DNA of 35,268 bases from a virus (IMGVR_UViG_3300025132_000133:1-35268), one strand, 5' to 3'; shown: positions 10,801-17,660, counted from the first letter of the stretch. The notes: generated by a model not told the origin, from the letters alone. Program-made: numbers and translations.

Positions 10801-11372
10801 GACGGGTCTATTCCATATAACCACTCATATGGCTTTAGGGTTGTTGTATTACCTGTTAACCATCTTTCTTGTCTACTAACATTAAATGCTCGTGGAGGGT
10901 TAGTATCATCTGTCCAGTATACTACTAAATCTCCTTTAGAATCAACTTTAAAAGTACCTTCAATTGGATAAATTGTACTAAAATTTAATAAATGTGTTGG
11001 AAAGTTATCTATGTTTGGTCTAAACAATACTGAATATTCTCCATTTACCCAAATACCAATTTCAGAAAAATGTGCTCTTCCTGAATTAAATTGTGTAACA
11101 TTTATAGAAAATAAAATTACTTTATCATTATTTACTTGTACTTTTCCTACTACTTTAGCATGAGGATCTCCTATAGTTCTAAAAAAAGGATCAACTTTAG
11201 GATCTCCTAAATACCCTGACAATTCATTACCTCCTTCATTAGAAACAGCTCCTGCGGTATCATTTAATACCATATTTTTAGCATACCTCCAAGTACCTGC
11301 AGGTTGATCTATAGGAGCAGTATCTTTAAATAATCCTTTTAAAAATTTTTTATCGTTTGATTGTTTTCCCAT
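4842..11372 (-). CDS. Very large muzzle / tail stabilisation protein (P22 gp10-like, crAss type)
   Basis: This is a 2176-residue protein. The N-terminus has PIDQPAGTWRYAKNMVLN followed by an SNEGGNE-type segment, the usual opening of crAss-like muzzle/stabilisation proteins. A second hallmark lies around residues 1640-1760: RGDLWKLSSFNNLLYFHMQE, SGDIFQQDPDEVIQTKGG, GGTQSQWAAL and YFFVDSNSRKVFL. The rest is beta-rich, with many Trp, Tyr, Asn and Cys. The family closes the end of the short tail in crAss-like virions. The product looks longer than the crAss muzzle proteins I remember, with much of the extra length in the central region. It sits between the tail-tubular/ring gene (4 nt upstream) and the cargo genes, the order expected for Crassvirales. 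No frameshift or internal stop is visible. Confidence 0.75.
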   Translation of the reverse strand: MGKQSNDKKFLKGLFKDTAPIDQPAGTWRYAKNMVLNDTAGAVSNEGGNELSGYLGDPKVDPFFRTIGDPHAKVVGKVQVNNDKVILFSINVTQFNSGRAHFSEIGIWVNGEYSVLFRPNIDNFPTHLLNFSTIYPIEGTFKVDSKGDLVVYWTDDTNPPRAFNVSRQERWLTGNTTTLKPYEWLYGIDPSTSHLDHLNLLNLFPNSGPIPHIFLHDIYWADEVFQKSVTTGGGLLTGVYHLGLAYVDDDQVATNYLSISNPVSIVDEYDHTVPTQKKDGAKASSQTSKAIKWKVTNLNTDYKYMSPVIIRKMGEATEAFKLNIIEINPDKHGDQEITFSGLEGFTPSSVEDVIIDTTSYETAKTINQLDGVLYLGNLTGSKDLGYQKYANNIKLSAKTKIFYNFDTFYATLDNLQTGFGQSEVNVFNGEYRKVDASQSYRYIPNIYSWKGYMRDEVYAFYIAFILKDGSMSYAYHIPGRAPNLNRQEIDGNAALSTYNGKKIYEHSALGDDGNGSSDNMIPNSADLLSGNNTRVYEDMHNLSAAYSRNFHFFDTSGESGARDMNYWENATEYYPNTDNYDIWDETGKIGSLRNDGIFNITDVNVRHHHFPSNANEDFTTVMIPDGADQSGANCEVEPTDLSTLQLGSVTPGWNVTFFAFVESAIGLGAFSNYKRQGVVGISGNTSQGILPAGGYHWNYGCELGTGAADEFYYSGGQVYAPEYGYKPGCPSGTNYDWISTNSPIIAASQVNMFASTTTNLNNTLISKVLKPSDSGWYSFEFKDSTPYDQNYSASNTVYDISKELPTNNALSLGCPTYDKNDNTFVTHPHAKQLAAFNALWDGNSAVFTADQDMTVKAWISMWFSSEQQLFTTFNRVAILARVKRDDPSSYSTGVSPTGWPTIAGAGATTNVGGGVSQGAHGGHFLIDAGDSFLNYGGGSSNVSGGNYTIGSRFCACSDYGSGEESPKSKYWNNIDMGDGEEFEFNLKKDDEIHFGFIVYNASGDLDPDEEINFMPASGCMDFDSAFSSTGEILNNSVSGWHKNNVSHSQIKFEVVSAAQDIEPYHFNDVKVEHQVQALGFTLDDIKIPKSIADKVQGFRIYYAKRDHANRSILGQAPSIPMMPDETIIGMCKEAHDASDDDNSAEIMTALSDERISILRKAPYANWSSSYPVYDNIYDGIDTVTSDNGYKSFHYPDFYLLRTQNSLASVTHIKPVYMVDNFVWNGPSITQDKKMVTQIQLDNSATPPIKRLVQNWGYDTEYNCWSKNIRSAFFIGCHYNRMQTYHTEGMYYEKAPFGLPKVIGQKAVSYLKGDSIFKAEALGFGGTVTNEVGESTIIYSLKDRHEKEALSQSLSSGCGSFSIYGGTLASTSWDDRPFLLVGDPLTQLSGSSNGTPVTGCNRRALVHIDNLCAFKTDVYKSIDDQELVWTGFEVIGNDLNNFVFWDEEALNDLPGNAASNYSIGQPVEITYQINNGSGGLVNTTQSADYSIYTLQSEIQRTNSGNVYNPEWQQFHIFGGDTFICRYGFGTGITYSDQDSNSQPRRAGYYQIVESSDNINFRHIEDTKSSYFPGTSGRDLLLLTGKEDLTEKDNIKYNSNYSTVNDIRPAFPLPLLQDDQDDFPTRTHRSVKADTTSLIDNYRIFKANQFKDLPKNRGDLWKLSSFNNLLYFHMQESLYAAKGKQSLQMKDGSESFVGSGDIFQQDPDEVIQTKGGYGGTQSQWAALTTRAGYFFVDSNSRKVFLMKDKLNEISKLGMENWFEDNMKFELEDYGYTGCSIDNPVQGMGFHSVYDPMHKRILLTKRDISPTEDFLDGWNKPLVGTTLDPVCQSLTPNGKIRFNDDTCQYQIWGQKKVQPAGTPKCAWKPIALRCSGKSKYFTCSGWTISFYAELNIWGSFHDYIPYMYFNTSTDFYSLTDQYNRITYCTDSMIINAYDPLCAIFDPVNLPAYAGTTFGNSGIWKHNSSTNHGILYQENTMNQYTNEDWLVSVNHFLFEYEYIHNETKVTDSLLSSFSYTLETLNQAGISVLEHGFTSFFVYNTFQISGDKRSERLEYLVNTRRIGNSWKVNAFRDLAAIQDQTGNLNLPNTNNYYMSTNPNVIGGTNTGTVTTSSINPMFIISGMNEDVNADYMDFNKRWPNRRKFIDKWVGIRLIYDNISNNLLNLYSTNVVIRKLYR

Positions 11373-11376
11373 TCTT

Positions 11377-12252
11377 CTATAAACTTTCTCTTGTATTTAG
11401 TTGTTCAAAACCTACATCATGCCTATTAATATTAGGTATCATTCTAACCCATTGATTCATATAAGATTCATACTTATCTATGTCTGGGTAATTAGCTGCG
11501 TTTCTAGCTTGTGTACAATAGTATTTCCACTGCTGCTCTGCAAAAGAGTAATCTATTCCATTATTTTTAAATTGTGGATTTGATAATAAAATCTTTTTAT
11601 ATACATACCAAAATAAAGCTTCTTTAAAACTTATATCATCTGGCACTAATGGGTAGCAGTCTTCATCTGTTGGAAATGCCATATAACTTAAACATATCTT
11701 ACCGCTTTGAAAAGATGTTTTTATATAATCATTATCTACTATATAAGTATCTTCATAATTTATATTTTCATTTACACAGTTATCACAATGCATACTTCTA
11801 TGAAATGTGCTTGCGCCATACTGTAAAGGTTGCATTTGATTGCTATCTTTAAAGTAAACATTTTCTAAAACTACTATTCTACTATTAATTTCATGCAAAA
11901 CAGATGCTGTTGTAGAATATTCTAAACCATCTGCTTGTGCTGCAACTATTGCATCTTGTAGTTCTGTTACTTTTGTTGTTAATGTGTCTAACTCTTGAGA
12001 TGCTACAGGTGATACTGAGCTATTAATTGCTACTTGATTAATATAGTATAAATCTGTAGGTAATAATACTTTATGATCTTCTACTGTTAAAACACATTGT
12101 TTTTGATTTAATTGTGTTGCAGATCCTATATGCTCTAAAGCTTCTCCTATCCACTCAATAGCATCATCTATCCAGTTATCTCTATCTGGCTTAAGATCTC
12201 TAAAGATCTTTCTTATTAGTGTTTTACTTGATGTTGTTTTATATACCGCCAT
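11377..12252 (-). CDS. Tail tubular / ring protein (P22 gp4-like, crAss type)
   Basis: This is a 291-residue protein whose N-terminal helix segment reads IRKIFRDLKPDRDNWIDDAI and WIGEALEHIGSATQ, followed by a beta segment (LTVEDHKVLLPTDLYYINQV). This helix-then-strand layout, plus the later YMAFPTDEDCYPLVPDD and FKEALFWYVYKKIL, is typical of the crAss-like tail-tubular/ring protein that stacks under the portal. A CDNC pair lies in the middle insertion. The gene ends in TAG 4 nt before the muzzle ATG and begins 2 nt after the preceding gene. TAG as terminator here argues against amber recoding. Ring and tubular versions of this fold are hard to separate by eye, so the subtype is less certain than the neck role. 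Confidence 0.75.
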   Translation of the reverse strand: MAVYKTTSSKTLIRKIFRDLKPDRDNWIDDAIEWIGEALEHIGSATQLNQKQCVLTVEDHKVLLPTDLYYINQVAINSSVSPVASQELDTLTTKVTELQDAIVAAQADGLEYSTTASVLHEINSRIVVLENVYFKDSNQMQPLQYGASTFHRSMHCDNCVNENINYEDTYIVDNDYIKTSFQSGKICLSYMAFPTDEDCYPLVPDDISFKEALFWYVYKKILLSNPQFKNNGIDYSFAEQQWKYYCTQARNAANYPDIDKYESYMNQWVRMIPNINRHDVGFEQLNTRESL

Positions 12253-12254
12253 AA

Positions 12255-12728
12255 CTAGTGTTTTCTAAATTTTAAATAAGCTAATTCATCTTTTTTTAAA
12301 AGAGTTATTAGTTTCTCTTTATTTCCTTTTATCCCTCTTGTAGCATCAAATCTATATACTGACTTATTTTTTATTTTACATTTACTTTTCCTCCAATAGT
12401 ACTTACAGTAAAATTTGTCAGTATGATAAATATGCCATTTAACACCTTTACCTGTTTCTGAATTGTATAAAAGTTGACCTTCTTCTAGGAGTTCTTTTTT
12501 ATACTTATTACTTTCTCCCCAATCTAATCTAGGAGATCGAGGATCTCTATCTTTCTTTATTATAGATAACGTAGACAAATTATTACCCATGTTAAATTCT
12601 TTGCCTTCTAGTATATAATCTATAATCATAATATTAAACTCATGACAAATATCTGAAAATATAGCTTTATCTATATCTCCATACTTATCTGTATAGTCTT
12701 TATATATATCTGAAAGATTATGTGTCAT
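12255..12728 (-). CDS. Conserved crAss-like small protein of unknown function
   Basis: This is a 157-residue basic protein. The features I recognise as recurrent in crAss-like genomes are FSDICHEFNIMIIDYILEG, FNMGNNLSTLSIIKKDR and WGESNKYKKELLEEG, followed by an HxxxxFYCKYYWRK segment. Such proteins sit between neck genes in related phages and are sometimes labelled transcriptional regulators, a label I cannot support from this sequence. There is no signal peptide or membrane segment. The high Lys/Arg content and aromatic C-terminal half would suit nucleic-acid or protein binding. It ends in TAG just upstream of the tail-tubular gene and starts 1 nt after the GG-repeat protein gene, so it is expressed with the virion genes. 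Confidence 0.6.
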   Translation of the reverse strand: MTHNLSDIYKDYTDKYGDIDKAIFSDICHEFNIMIIDYILEGKEFNMGNNLSTLSIIKKDRDPRSPRLDWGESNKYKKELLEEGQLLYNSETGKGVKWHIYHTDKFYCKYYWRKSKCKIKNKSVYRFDATRGIKGNKEKLITLLKKDELAYLKFRKH

Positions 12729-12729
12729 T

Positions 12730-13260
12730 CTATAAATCGTCTATGTTAGGAATACCTGGCTCTAAGAATCCACCTGACTTATACATCATCTTTTTCATTC
12801 CTCCACCCATCATTTTTTTCTTATTTGGCTTTTTTAAATTTTTTAAATTTTGTTTTTCTTTTCGTTTTAGATTTTTCTCTATTAATTTATCTGTACTTTT
12901 TCCCTTTGCTAATCTTTTGTTAAATTTTTCTCTAAACTTAGCTTCTTTTGGAAATTTTTTAGCGTCTATTCCTGCTAATTCATTTTCTCCTCCTGTTTGA
13001 TACATCATCTTTTTACCGCCCATTCCCATTTTCTTTTTTCCTTTTTTTGCATCAAACTCTCCTCCTGCTTGATACATCATTTTTTCTTTTTTCATTAATT
13101 TTCTTTTACCTCCCATTTTATTTTTATTTTTAATTATACGTTCTTGTTCTAACATTTCTTTAGTTGGCTCTTTGCCACTTCCTTCATTTGCTCTAATATT
13201 ATCCCAAAGACCTCGTTGTGAGTAAGAGCCGTCTTTTCTTTTTATCATTTTTTTTGCCAT
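12730..13260 (-). CDS. Lys/Gly-rich small protein with repeated MMYxxGG motifs
   Basis: This is a 176-residue, strongly basic, low-complexity protein. A motif KMMY[QK]xGG appears three times: KMMYQAGGE, KMMYQTGGE and KMMYKSGGF. Shorter KMGG, GMGG and MMGGG elements lie between them, and Lys-rich helices separate the copies. No fold or enzyme motif is visible, and it is probably disordered. The same YxxGG element occurs in the 413-aa and 1072-aa cargo proteins downstream, which links the three. It lies between the 231-aa ring protein and the 157-aa protein. I infer a packaged, DNA-binding or scaffold-like virion component that may be cleaved at the GG sites. It could also simply be a flexible linker protein. 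Confidence 0.6.
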   Translation of the reverse strand: MAKKMIKRKDGSYSQRGLWDNIRANEGSGKEPTKEMLEQERIIKNKNKMGGKRKLMKKEKMMYQAGGEFDAKKGKKKMGMGGKKMMYQTGGENELAGIDAKKFPKEAKFREKFNKRLAKGKSTDKLIEKNLKRKEKQNLKNLKKPNKKKMMGGGMKKMMYKSGGFLEPGIPNIDDL

Positions 13261-13265
13261 ACTAT

Positions 13266-13961
13266 TTATTCTTTAGTTTGTGGTGGTGCTGCCCCCATAT
13301 CTTGCATTCTATCATTAGTAGTATCAGATATAGTAGTAGCTAATAATTTTAACTCTCCATTTAATAATCCTTGATTAATTAGGTTTAACATGTCCATAGG
13401 AAGAGGAAAGTCAGTAACGCTATCGTCATAACAAATATCACCATCACATTCATCAAAACGAGATACATCTTCAGGATTTTCAAAAACGCCTCTAACATTT
13501 ACTTTTTCTAATCCTTCTGCATTATAAATATATAAATAATCTCCAATCATATACGCTTTATACTTTTTATTAGTGTATTTGTCAAAAGGTAAAAATTGAA
13601 TCATATTAGAATTTACCATAGGTATAGTGCTAGTACCAGTAATATCTCCTACATAAGTTATAGCTTCTTCAAAGTTATATCTAACTGTTTTTGGTATTTT
13701 TTTAACACTTCTATAGACAGCACAATCAGAAGGTAATTGACAGCATTGTGTAGCATCTACTGGTATTAAGTCTACACATCCTAAATTTTGTTCTGTATGC
13801 CTACTGCTAAATCCATTTTTAGCATAATCTCTTCTAATAAAAACAGTTCTGTAATGTTTAATATTAAACTTTATTTGATCAAGAGATATATGCTCATCAT
13901 GGTTAGATCTTCCTCCTCTAACCAAATTTAATAAGTTATATGCAATTTCATTTAATGTCAT
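13266..13961 (-). CDS. crAss-like ring/neck structural protein
   Basis: This is a 231-residue protein beginning MTLNEIAYNLLNLVRGGRSN, followed by ISLDQIKFNIKHYRTVFIRR and DYAKNG. This is a conserved opening that I recognise from a ring/structural protein of crAss-like phages. It continues with PVDATQCCQLPSDC, then a beta region and DFPLPMDMLNLINQGLLNGE near the C-terminus, which is also typical. There is no signal or membrane segment. It overlaps the holin gene upstream by one base in a TAATG junction, so a lysis gene and a neck gene are coupled here. The family forms collar rings beneath the portal. The exact ring number cannot be given without alignment. Confidence 0.75.
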   Translation of the reverse strand: MTLNEIAYNLLNLVRGGRSNHDEHISLDQIKFNIKHYRTVFIRRDYAKNGFSSRHTEQNLGCVDLIPVDATQCCQLPSDCAVYRSVKKIPKTVRYNFEEAITYVGDITGTSTIPMVNSNMIQFLPFDKYTNKKYKAYMIGDYLYIYNAEGLEKVNVRGVFENPEDVSRFDECDGDICYDDSVTDFPLPMDMLNLINQGLLNGELKLLATTISDTTNDRMQDMGAAPPQTKE

Positions 13962-14353
13962 TATTTTTTTCTTTTTTCAAGCGAGCGTCCTCCAAAATAA
14001 GCACCAATAACGGTGATTAAAACTAATTGTAGCAAGTCAGTCCACTTAGATTCAACGTCAAAGTTTATTGTACCTGCGTCTATAAATATCATTAATACAG
14101 TACTAACAACTAAAAAGATTAATACCATAGGTCTTACATTTTTACTTAACCAAGAATCAGAATTCATATCTGCTTTCCATCTATCAGATATTTCTTTTTC
14201 CATTTGAGTTTCGTAGCCAGCTACTAACTCTTTTATTTTTAGTTCAGCAGCAAGCTTTTCTTCTTTTGATGTATGTAAATTATCTATAACATCTCCTACA
14301 CCTTTAACTAAATCTGCAGCTCCTCCGCTAAATATTTTTCCTAATATACTCAT
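13961..14353 (-). CDS. Holin of the 3-TM gene-transfer-release type (PF11351-like)
   Basis: This is a 130-residue membrane protein. Residues 1-25 form an amphipathic Gly-rich segment (IFSGGAADLVKGVGDVIDN). A charged helix ends in KEISDRWKADMNSDSWLSKN. One hydrophobic helix spans about 73-92 (RPMVLIFLVVSTVLMIFID), and a second spans about 107-122 and ends in AYFGGRSLEK. The ISDRWxxDMxSDSWLSKNxRP core and the YFGGRSxEK tail are hallmarks of the holin family linked to gene-transfer-agent release. It would oligomerise in the inner membrane to trigger lysis. It lies between a small virion protein gene and the ring protein gene, far from the other membrane proteins at 21.4-22.5 kb. Confidence 0.75.
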   Translation of the reverse strand: MSILGKIFSGGAADLVKGVGDVIDNLHTSKEEKLAAELKIKELVAGYETQMEKEISDRWKADMNSDSWLSKNVRPMVLIFLVVSTVLMIFIDAGTINFDVESKWTDLLQLVLITVIGAYFGGRSLEKRKK

Positions 14354-14356
14354 AAT

Positions 14357-14767
14357 TTAATAATTTGTTGTTTTTTTATTTTTTTTAATATTGCTTAATT
14401 TTTCATGTATTATAACATCTACTGTTGGGCCTGTTCCTGTAAGTTTTATATATAATTTATAATTAAGTACATCATAATTACTTTCATCTTCATTTAAAAT
14501 TAAAGAAACAGCTGGTGGAACTACTAAAGTTTTTAAAATATAGTACGAATTAACTGTAGGGTCAGACTCATGAGTCCAATCATTAGCTGAGTTAGGCAGT
14601 GTGTTGATAACATTAGGATGGTTATCACTAACATATAAATCAATACTTACAGAATTAGAAGTATTTACATTAGCTAATCTAATAGAATGTAGTCCTTCAA
14701 CTTGTAGATTTCCAGCATGAATACATACTGCGTCAGTTCCGGTGATATTTAAATATATTGAACTCAT
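14357..14767 (-). CDS. Small beta-rich virion-type protein
   Basis: This is a 136-residue protein with alternating hydrophobic residues throughout (SIYLNITGTDAVCIHAGNLQ, LKTLVVPPAVSLILNEDE, YKLYIKLTGTGPTVDVIIHE). It looks like an all-beta sandwich or head-decoration-like domain. Its last ~14 residues are Lys/Asn-rich. The gene overlaps the 811-aa fibre gene by four bases (ATGA), so translation is probably coupled and the product may work with that fibre, for example as a cap, tip or decoration. I do not recognise a named family. The virion role is inferred from fold impression and position. Confidence 0.55.
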   Translation of the reverse strand: MSSIYLNITGTDAVCIHAGNLQVEGLHSIRLANVNTSNSVSIDLYVSDNHPNVINTLPNSANDWTHESDPTVNSYYILKTLVVPPAVSLILNEDESNYDVLNYKLYIKLTGTGPTVDVIIHEKLSNIKKNKKTTNY

Positions 14768-17199
14768 GAATGTAATACTTCTAATGTACTATTAAAATAT
14801 GCTACGTTACCCGAATCTTCTGTTTTTATTTGTGTAAAAATTATATCTCCTTCAGCTACAGCTGTTTGATCAAAAGATGTTGTAGAAAAGGTTAGAGTTA
14901 AATCATTACCTTTACCATCTATAACTATTTCGTCTAATAACACTGGAGTCATATCACCTGCACTATTATTTGAAGGTGTCCATTTAAATAAACCTAAAGT
15001 TAACTCTTTATTATTAGTCATTGTTGCAATACCTCGCCATTTTGTTAATGCACCTGCTCTAGACATTAATTGACCCCCCATTCTTATCATTTCTGATTGG
15101 TTAGTACCACCTGAAGCTGGTATTGTTAATCCATCAGCACTACTAGGATCATCATGCTCAAAAGGAGATTGACCATCTGTTAAGTTTTTAGGCATATCAT
15201 ATGTAGAGCCATTCCCTATAGCATATCCTAAAAATTGATAATGCGATAAAAATGTTGAACTTTGTATAAGATCTAGTATAGCAGCTGATGTCATAAGACT
15301 GGTGTCATTATCAGCATGTGACTCACTACTAATTTGTACTGCTGCTCCTGCTATATTAACAAAAGCTACTCCTCCACTAGCAATAGATACAGCGCCAGAA
15401 GAAACACTAAAATTATCAGAATTAAAGCTAGCTATACCCTTATTAGAATCGCTAGCATCTTCTCCTGCTATAGTAACAGTAGTACCAGTAGCACTAGTGT
15501 CTATACCTTCACCTCCAGTAATAGTAAGATCAGCACTTCCTGTGTTATCACTAGCTGTTCCTGAATCAGCACTAAGTCTAACCCCTGTTATATCTCCAGT
15601 ACCATATCCATATGATAATATTCTATCATCAACAGCAGCAGATGTCATTAAACTAGTATCGTTATCAGCAAATGATTCTGCAGATGTCTGGATAGTTGTT
15701 ACGTCTACACTGTCAAGTATTAACCCTGTTGTTACTGCTAAATCCCCAGCTATAGTTGTAACGGAAGCAGTTCCATTTCCAATAGTAACATCTACCTCAT
15801 CTTCTACACTACCACCCGTAATTACAACGCCTGGTTGTAACTCACCATCATGTGACGCAACACGTAATTGCATTTCTCCAGACTCTTCACCATCAGTAGC
15901 GTCATGTATTTCAGTAAGTATTTTACCATATTGTAAGTTGCTTGGTGTACCATCATCATAACCCCAAAATTCTATCGAACCAAGATGATCACCATCTTGA
16001 CCATCAGCACCTCTACTCGTGTTAAACTGAATTCTACCGCTTTCAGCATCATTAGTTGTATTCTCAATAATAAGAGCGGGGTCATTCGCGTTTGCAGAAC
16101 TAAGAGTTGTGGTGTCACCATTAACAGTTAGATCACCAGCTACAGTTGTCACTGAAGTCGTTTGTCTGCCAATTGTTGCATCTACCTCACCCGCAACACT
16201 ACCACCAGTTAATATAAGACCAGGCTGACTTGTACCATTATGACTTGCTACACCTAAATTTAATTTTCCAGATTCTTGCCCGCCAGTAGAAACATCTATT
16301 TCACTTATAATATAAGAATACGTCTGACTGTTCTGCCCGGCATCTTGACCTTTAAAATGTATTTCACCTAAGTTTTGTCCAACAGCAACTCCATCATCAG
16401 CTCTTAACTTATCAAATATTAATTGCGAGGCTTGATCATCATCAGTAGTATTTTTTATTGTTACCTGTGGGGCATCTGCAGTTGCAGACTCAAATGTTGT
16501 TGTAGTTCCATTTACTTTTAAATTTCCAGATATTGTTGTATCAGAGGCTGCCCCAGCCCCAACAGTTACATCTATTTCTCCATTTGCATCTTGACCAGTT
16601 AATATTAGTCCATCAGTTAAAGTACCATCGTATTCTGCAACTTGAACTCTTACTTTGCCGGTTTCAGAACCATGATCTGTTTCTACAGCTTGAACCATAA
16701 CCTTACCATATTGTTGAAGAGTACCAGTAGCATCTTCCCCCATAAAATCTAATTCAGCAACACGATCGTTATCAGCTTGAGCATCAGTTCTATTTTTCCG
16801 CATTTGAAGTCTAGCGGCTTGATTATCATTTGTTGTATTTCTAATAATTACAGCTGGATCATCAGCGTTTGGAGATTCAAAAGTTATATTGTCACCGGTT
16901 ACGGCTAAATCACCTGTTAATGTTAAAGTACTTCCATCAAATGTAAGATTACTTTCAACAGTTGCTTCGTCCGCATCTTTATAAGTTAAGACACCATTAG
17001 CTGTTGAACCGTCAAAAGCTATACCACCTGCTCCTATGTCTGATTTTAATTCACTTCCTGTTCTATATACAACTTTTTTAGTAGAATCTATAGCAAGAAA
17101 TCTATCTGGATCACCATCTCCTGCGGTAGGGTTATCTAGATACACATCACTACGAAATCTAGCGATAAAATCCACTATATGTTGCCCTAACCATTTCAT
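14764..17199 (-). CDS. Tail fibre with three ~129-residue internal repeats
   Basis: This is an 811-residue protein. Its N-terminus, MKWLGQHIVDFIARFRSDVY, is a characteristic opening of fibre proteins in marine phages and is probably the virion-attachment end. Three tandem modules follow at about residues 106-235, 236-364 and 365-493. Each opens with a TFES/TLSS-type segment, then NTTxDxxx, then a SGK/SGE segment, and ends in xGDLxV[NT]. A second duplicated element, DNDTSLMTSAA, occurs near residues 508 and 628. The C-terminal ~190 residues (FLSHYQFLGYAIGNGSTYDM onward) form a unique domain, the likely receptor-binding tip. Composition is rich in Thr, Asp, Gly and Ser, like other trimeric fibres. 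It starts at a TAATG junction with the DUF5675-type gene and overlaps the next gene by ATGA. Confidence 0.75.
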   Translation of the reverse strand: MKWLGQHIVDFIARFRSDVYLDNPTAGDGDPDRFLAIDSTKKVVYRTGSELKSDIGAGGIAFDGSTANGVLTYKDADEATVESNLTFDGSTLTLTGDLAVTGDNITFESPNADDPAVIIRNTTNDNQAARLQMRKNRTDAQADNDRVAELDFMGEDATGTLQQYGKVMVQAVETDHGSETGKVRVQVAEYDGTLTDGLILTGQDANGEIDVTVGAGAASDTTISGNLKVNGTTTTFESATADAPQVTIKNTTDDDQASQLIFDKLRADDGVAVGQNLGEIHFKGQDAGQNSQTYSYIISEIDVSTGGQESGKLNLGVASHNGTSQPGLILTGGSVAGEVDATIGRQTTSVTTVAGDLTVNGDTTTLSSANANDPALIIENTTNDAESGRIQFNTSRGADGQDGDHLGSIEFWGYDDGTPSNLQYGKILTEIHDATDGEESGEMQLRVASHDGELQPGVVITGGSVEDEVDVTIGNGTASVTTIAGDLAVTTGLILDSVDVTTIQTSAESFADNDTSLMTSAAVDDRILSYGYGTGDITGVRLSADSGTASDNTGSADLTITGGEGIDTSATGTTVTIAGEDASDSNKGIASFNSDNFSVSSGAVSIASGGVAFVNIAGAAVQISSESHADNDTSLMTSAAILDLIQSSTFLSHYQFLGYAIGNGSTYDMPKNLTDGQSPFEHDDPSSADGLTIPASGGTNQSEMIRMGGQLMSRAGALTKWRGIATMTNNKELTLGLFKWTPSNNSAGDMTPVLLDEIVIDGKGNDLTLTFSTTSFDQTAVAEGDIIFTQIKTEDSGNVAYFNSTLEVLHS
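15720..16890 (-). repeat. Three tandem ~387-bp coding repeats in the 811-aa fibre gene
   Basis: The repeats were seen at the protein level. Units start near 16885, 16490 and 16105, with a period of about 129 codons. Each unit has the order ADxPxVxIxNTTxD, then a DGxxxG/DR segment, then YGK/YIISEI, then SGKxxxxVAxxxG, then LILTGxSVxGEVDxTxG. The copies have diverged, so this is an old duplication and not recent slippage. Edges are approximate. Confidence 0.7.
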
Positions 17200-17660
17200 T
17201 AATCTAAATCTATGTATTCTATTGTTACTCCCTCATTTTCTACAGCTTCAGCTATAGCAGGATATATTCTTTTATAAGCGTTGCTAGAACTACCTATAAA
17301 ACCATTTGTTTTAATTTGATTATTTTCTTGACTATCACCTACTAATAAACATCCTGCAGTATGCTCATCTGTATTGCCACAGTGTATAAGTATCCATTTA
17401 AAATTAGGAACATCTTGTAACCATAACATACCTTTGTGCATGCTTCCATATCTAGAGGCATATTTATTATGATGACCACCTTCTGTTCTTAACTTTATTT
17501 CATATGTACCAGCTGGAATTCTAGTTTCACTCATAACCTTTTCTTCTCTTCGTTCATCTTCTAAAGTATATGCTAAAAACTTGATACCATCTGTAATATC
17601 AAAAAGTAATCCATTAGTTGAATCAGATTCACTGCTAAATCTTAATACTTGTAATTTCAT
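17199..17660 (-). CDS. DUF5675-type protein, possible cell-wall-acting enzyme
   Basis: This is a 153-residue protein. The ordered motifs are LAYTLEDERRE (strand), TRIPAGTYEIKLRTEGGHHN, GSMHKGMLWLQDVPNFKW, ILIHCGNTDEHTAGCLLVGD and NAYKRIYPAI. Together these match the DUF5675 family, found in many phages and prophages. The IHxGNTxxxTxGC segment pairs a His with a downstream Cys, as in L,D-transpeptidase-like folds, so a peptidoglycan role (lysin or tail-associated) is possible but not established. There is no signal peptide. Its neighbours, a small beta protein and a tail fibre, would fit a tail-associated or lysis function. It ends in a TAATG overlap with the fibre gene. Confidence 0.7.
   Translation of the reverse strand: MKLQVLRFSSESDSTNGLLFDITDGIKFLAYTLEDERREEKVMSETRIPAGTYEIKLRTEGGHHNKYASRYGSMHKGMLWLQDVPNFKWILIHCGNTDEHTAGCLLVGDSQENNQIKTNGFIGSSSNAYKRIYPAIAEAVENEGVTIEYIDLD

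Noticed and set aside
15302-15961. Plus-strand open frame of 219 codons inside the fibre gene
   Set aside because: It lies wholly opposite the repeat-bearing fibre gene. Its product is Ser/Pro/Val/Ala-rich low complexity that mirrors Thr/Gly/Asp codons on the other strand. It has no motif and no leader, and is a shadow of the real gene.
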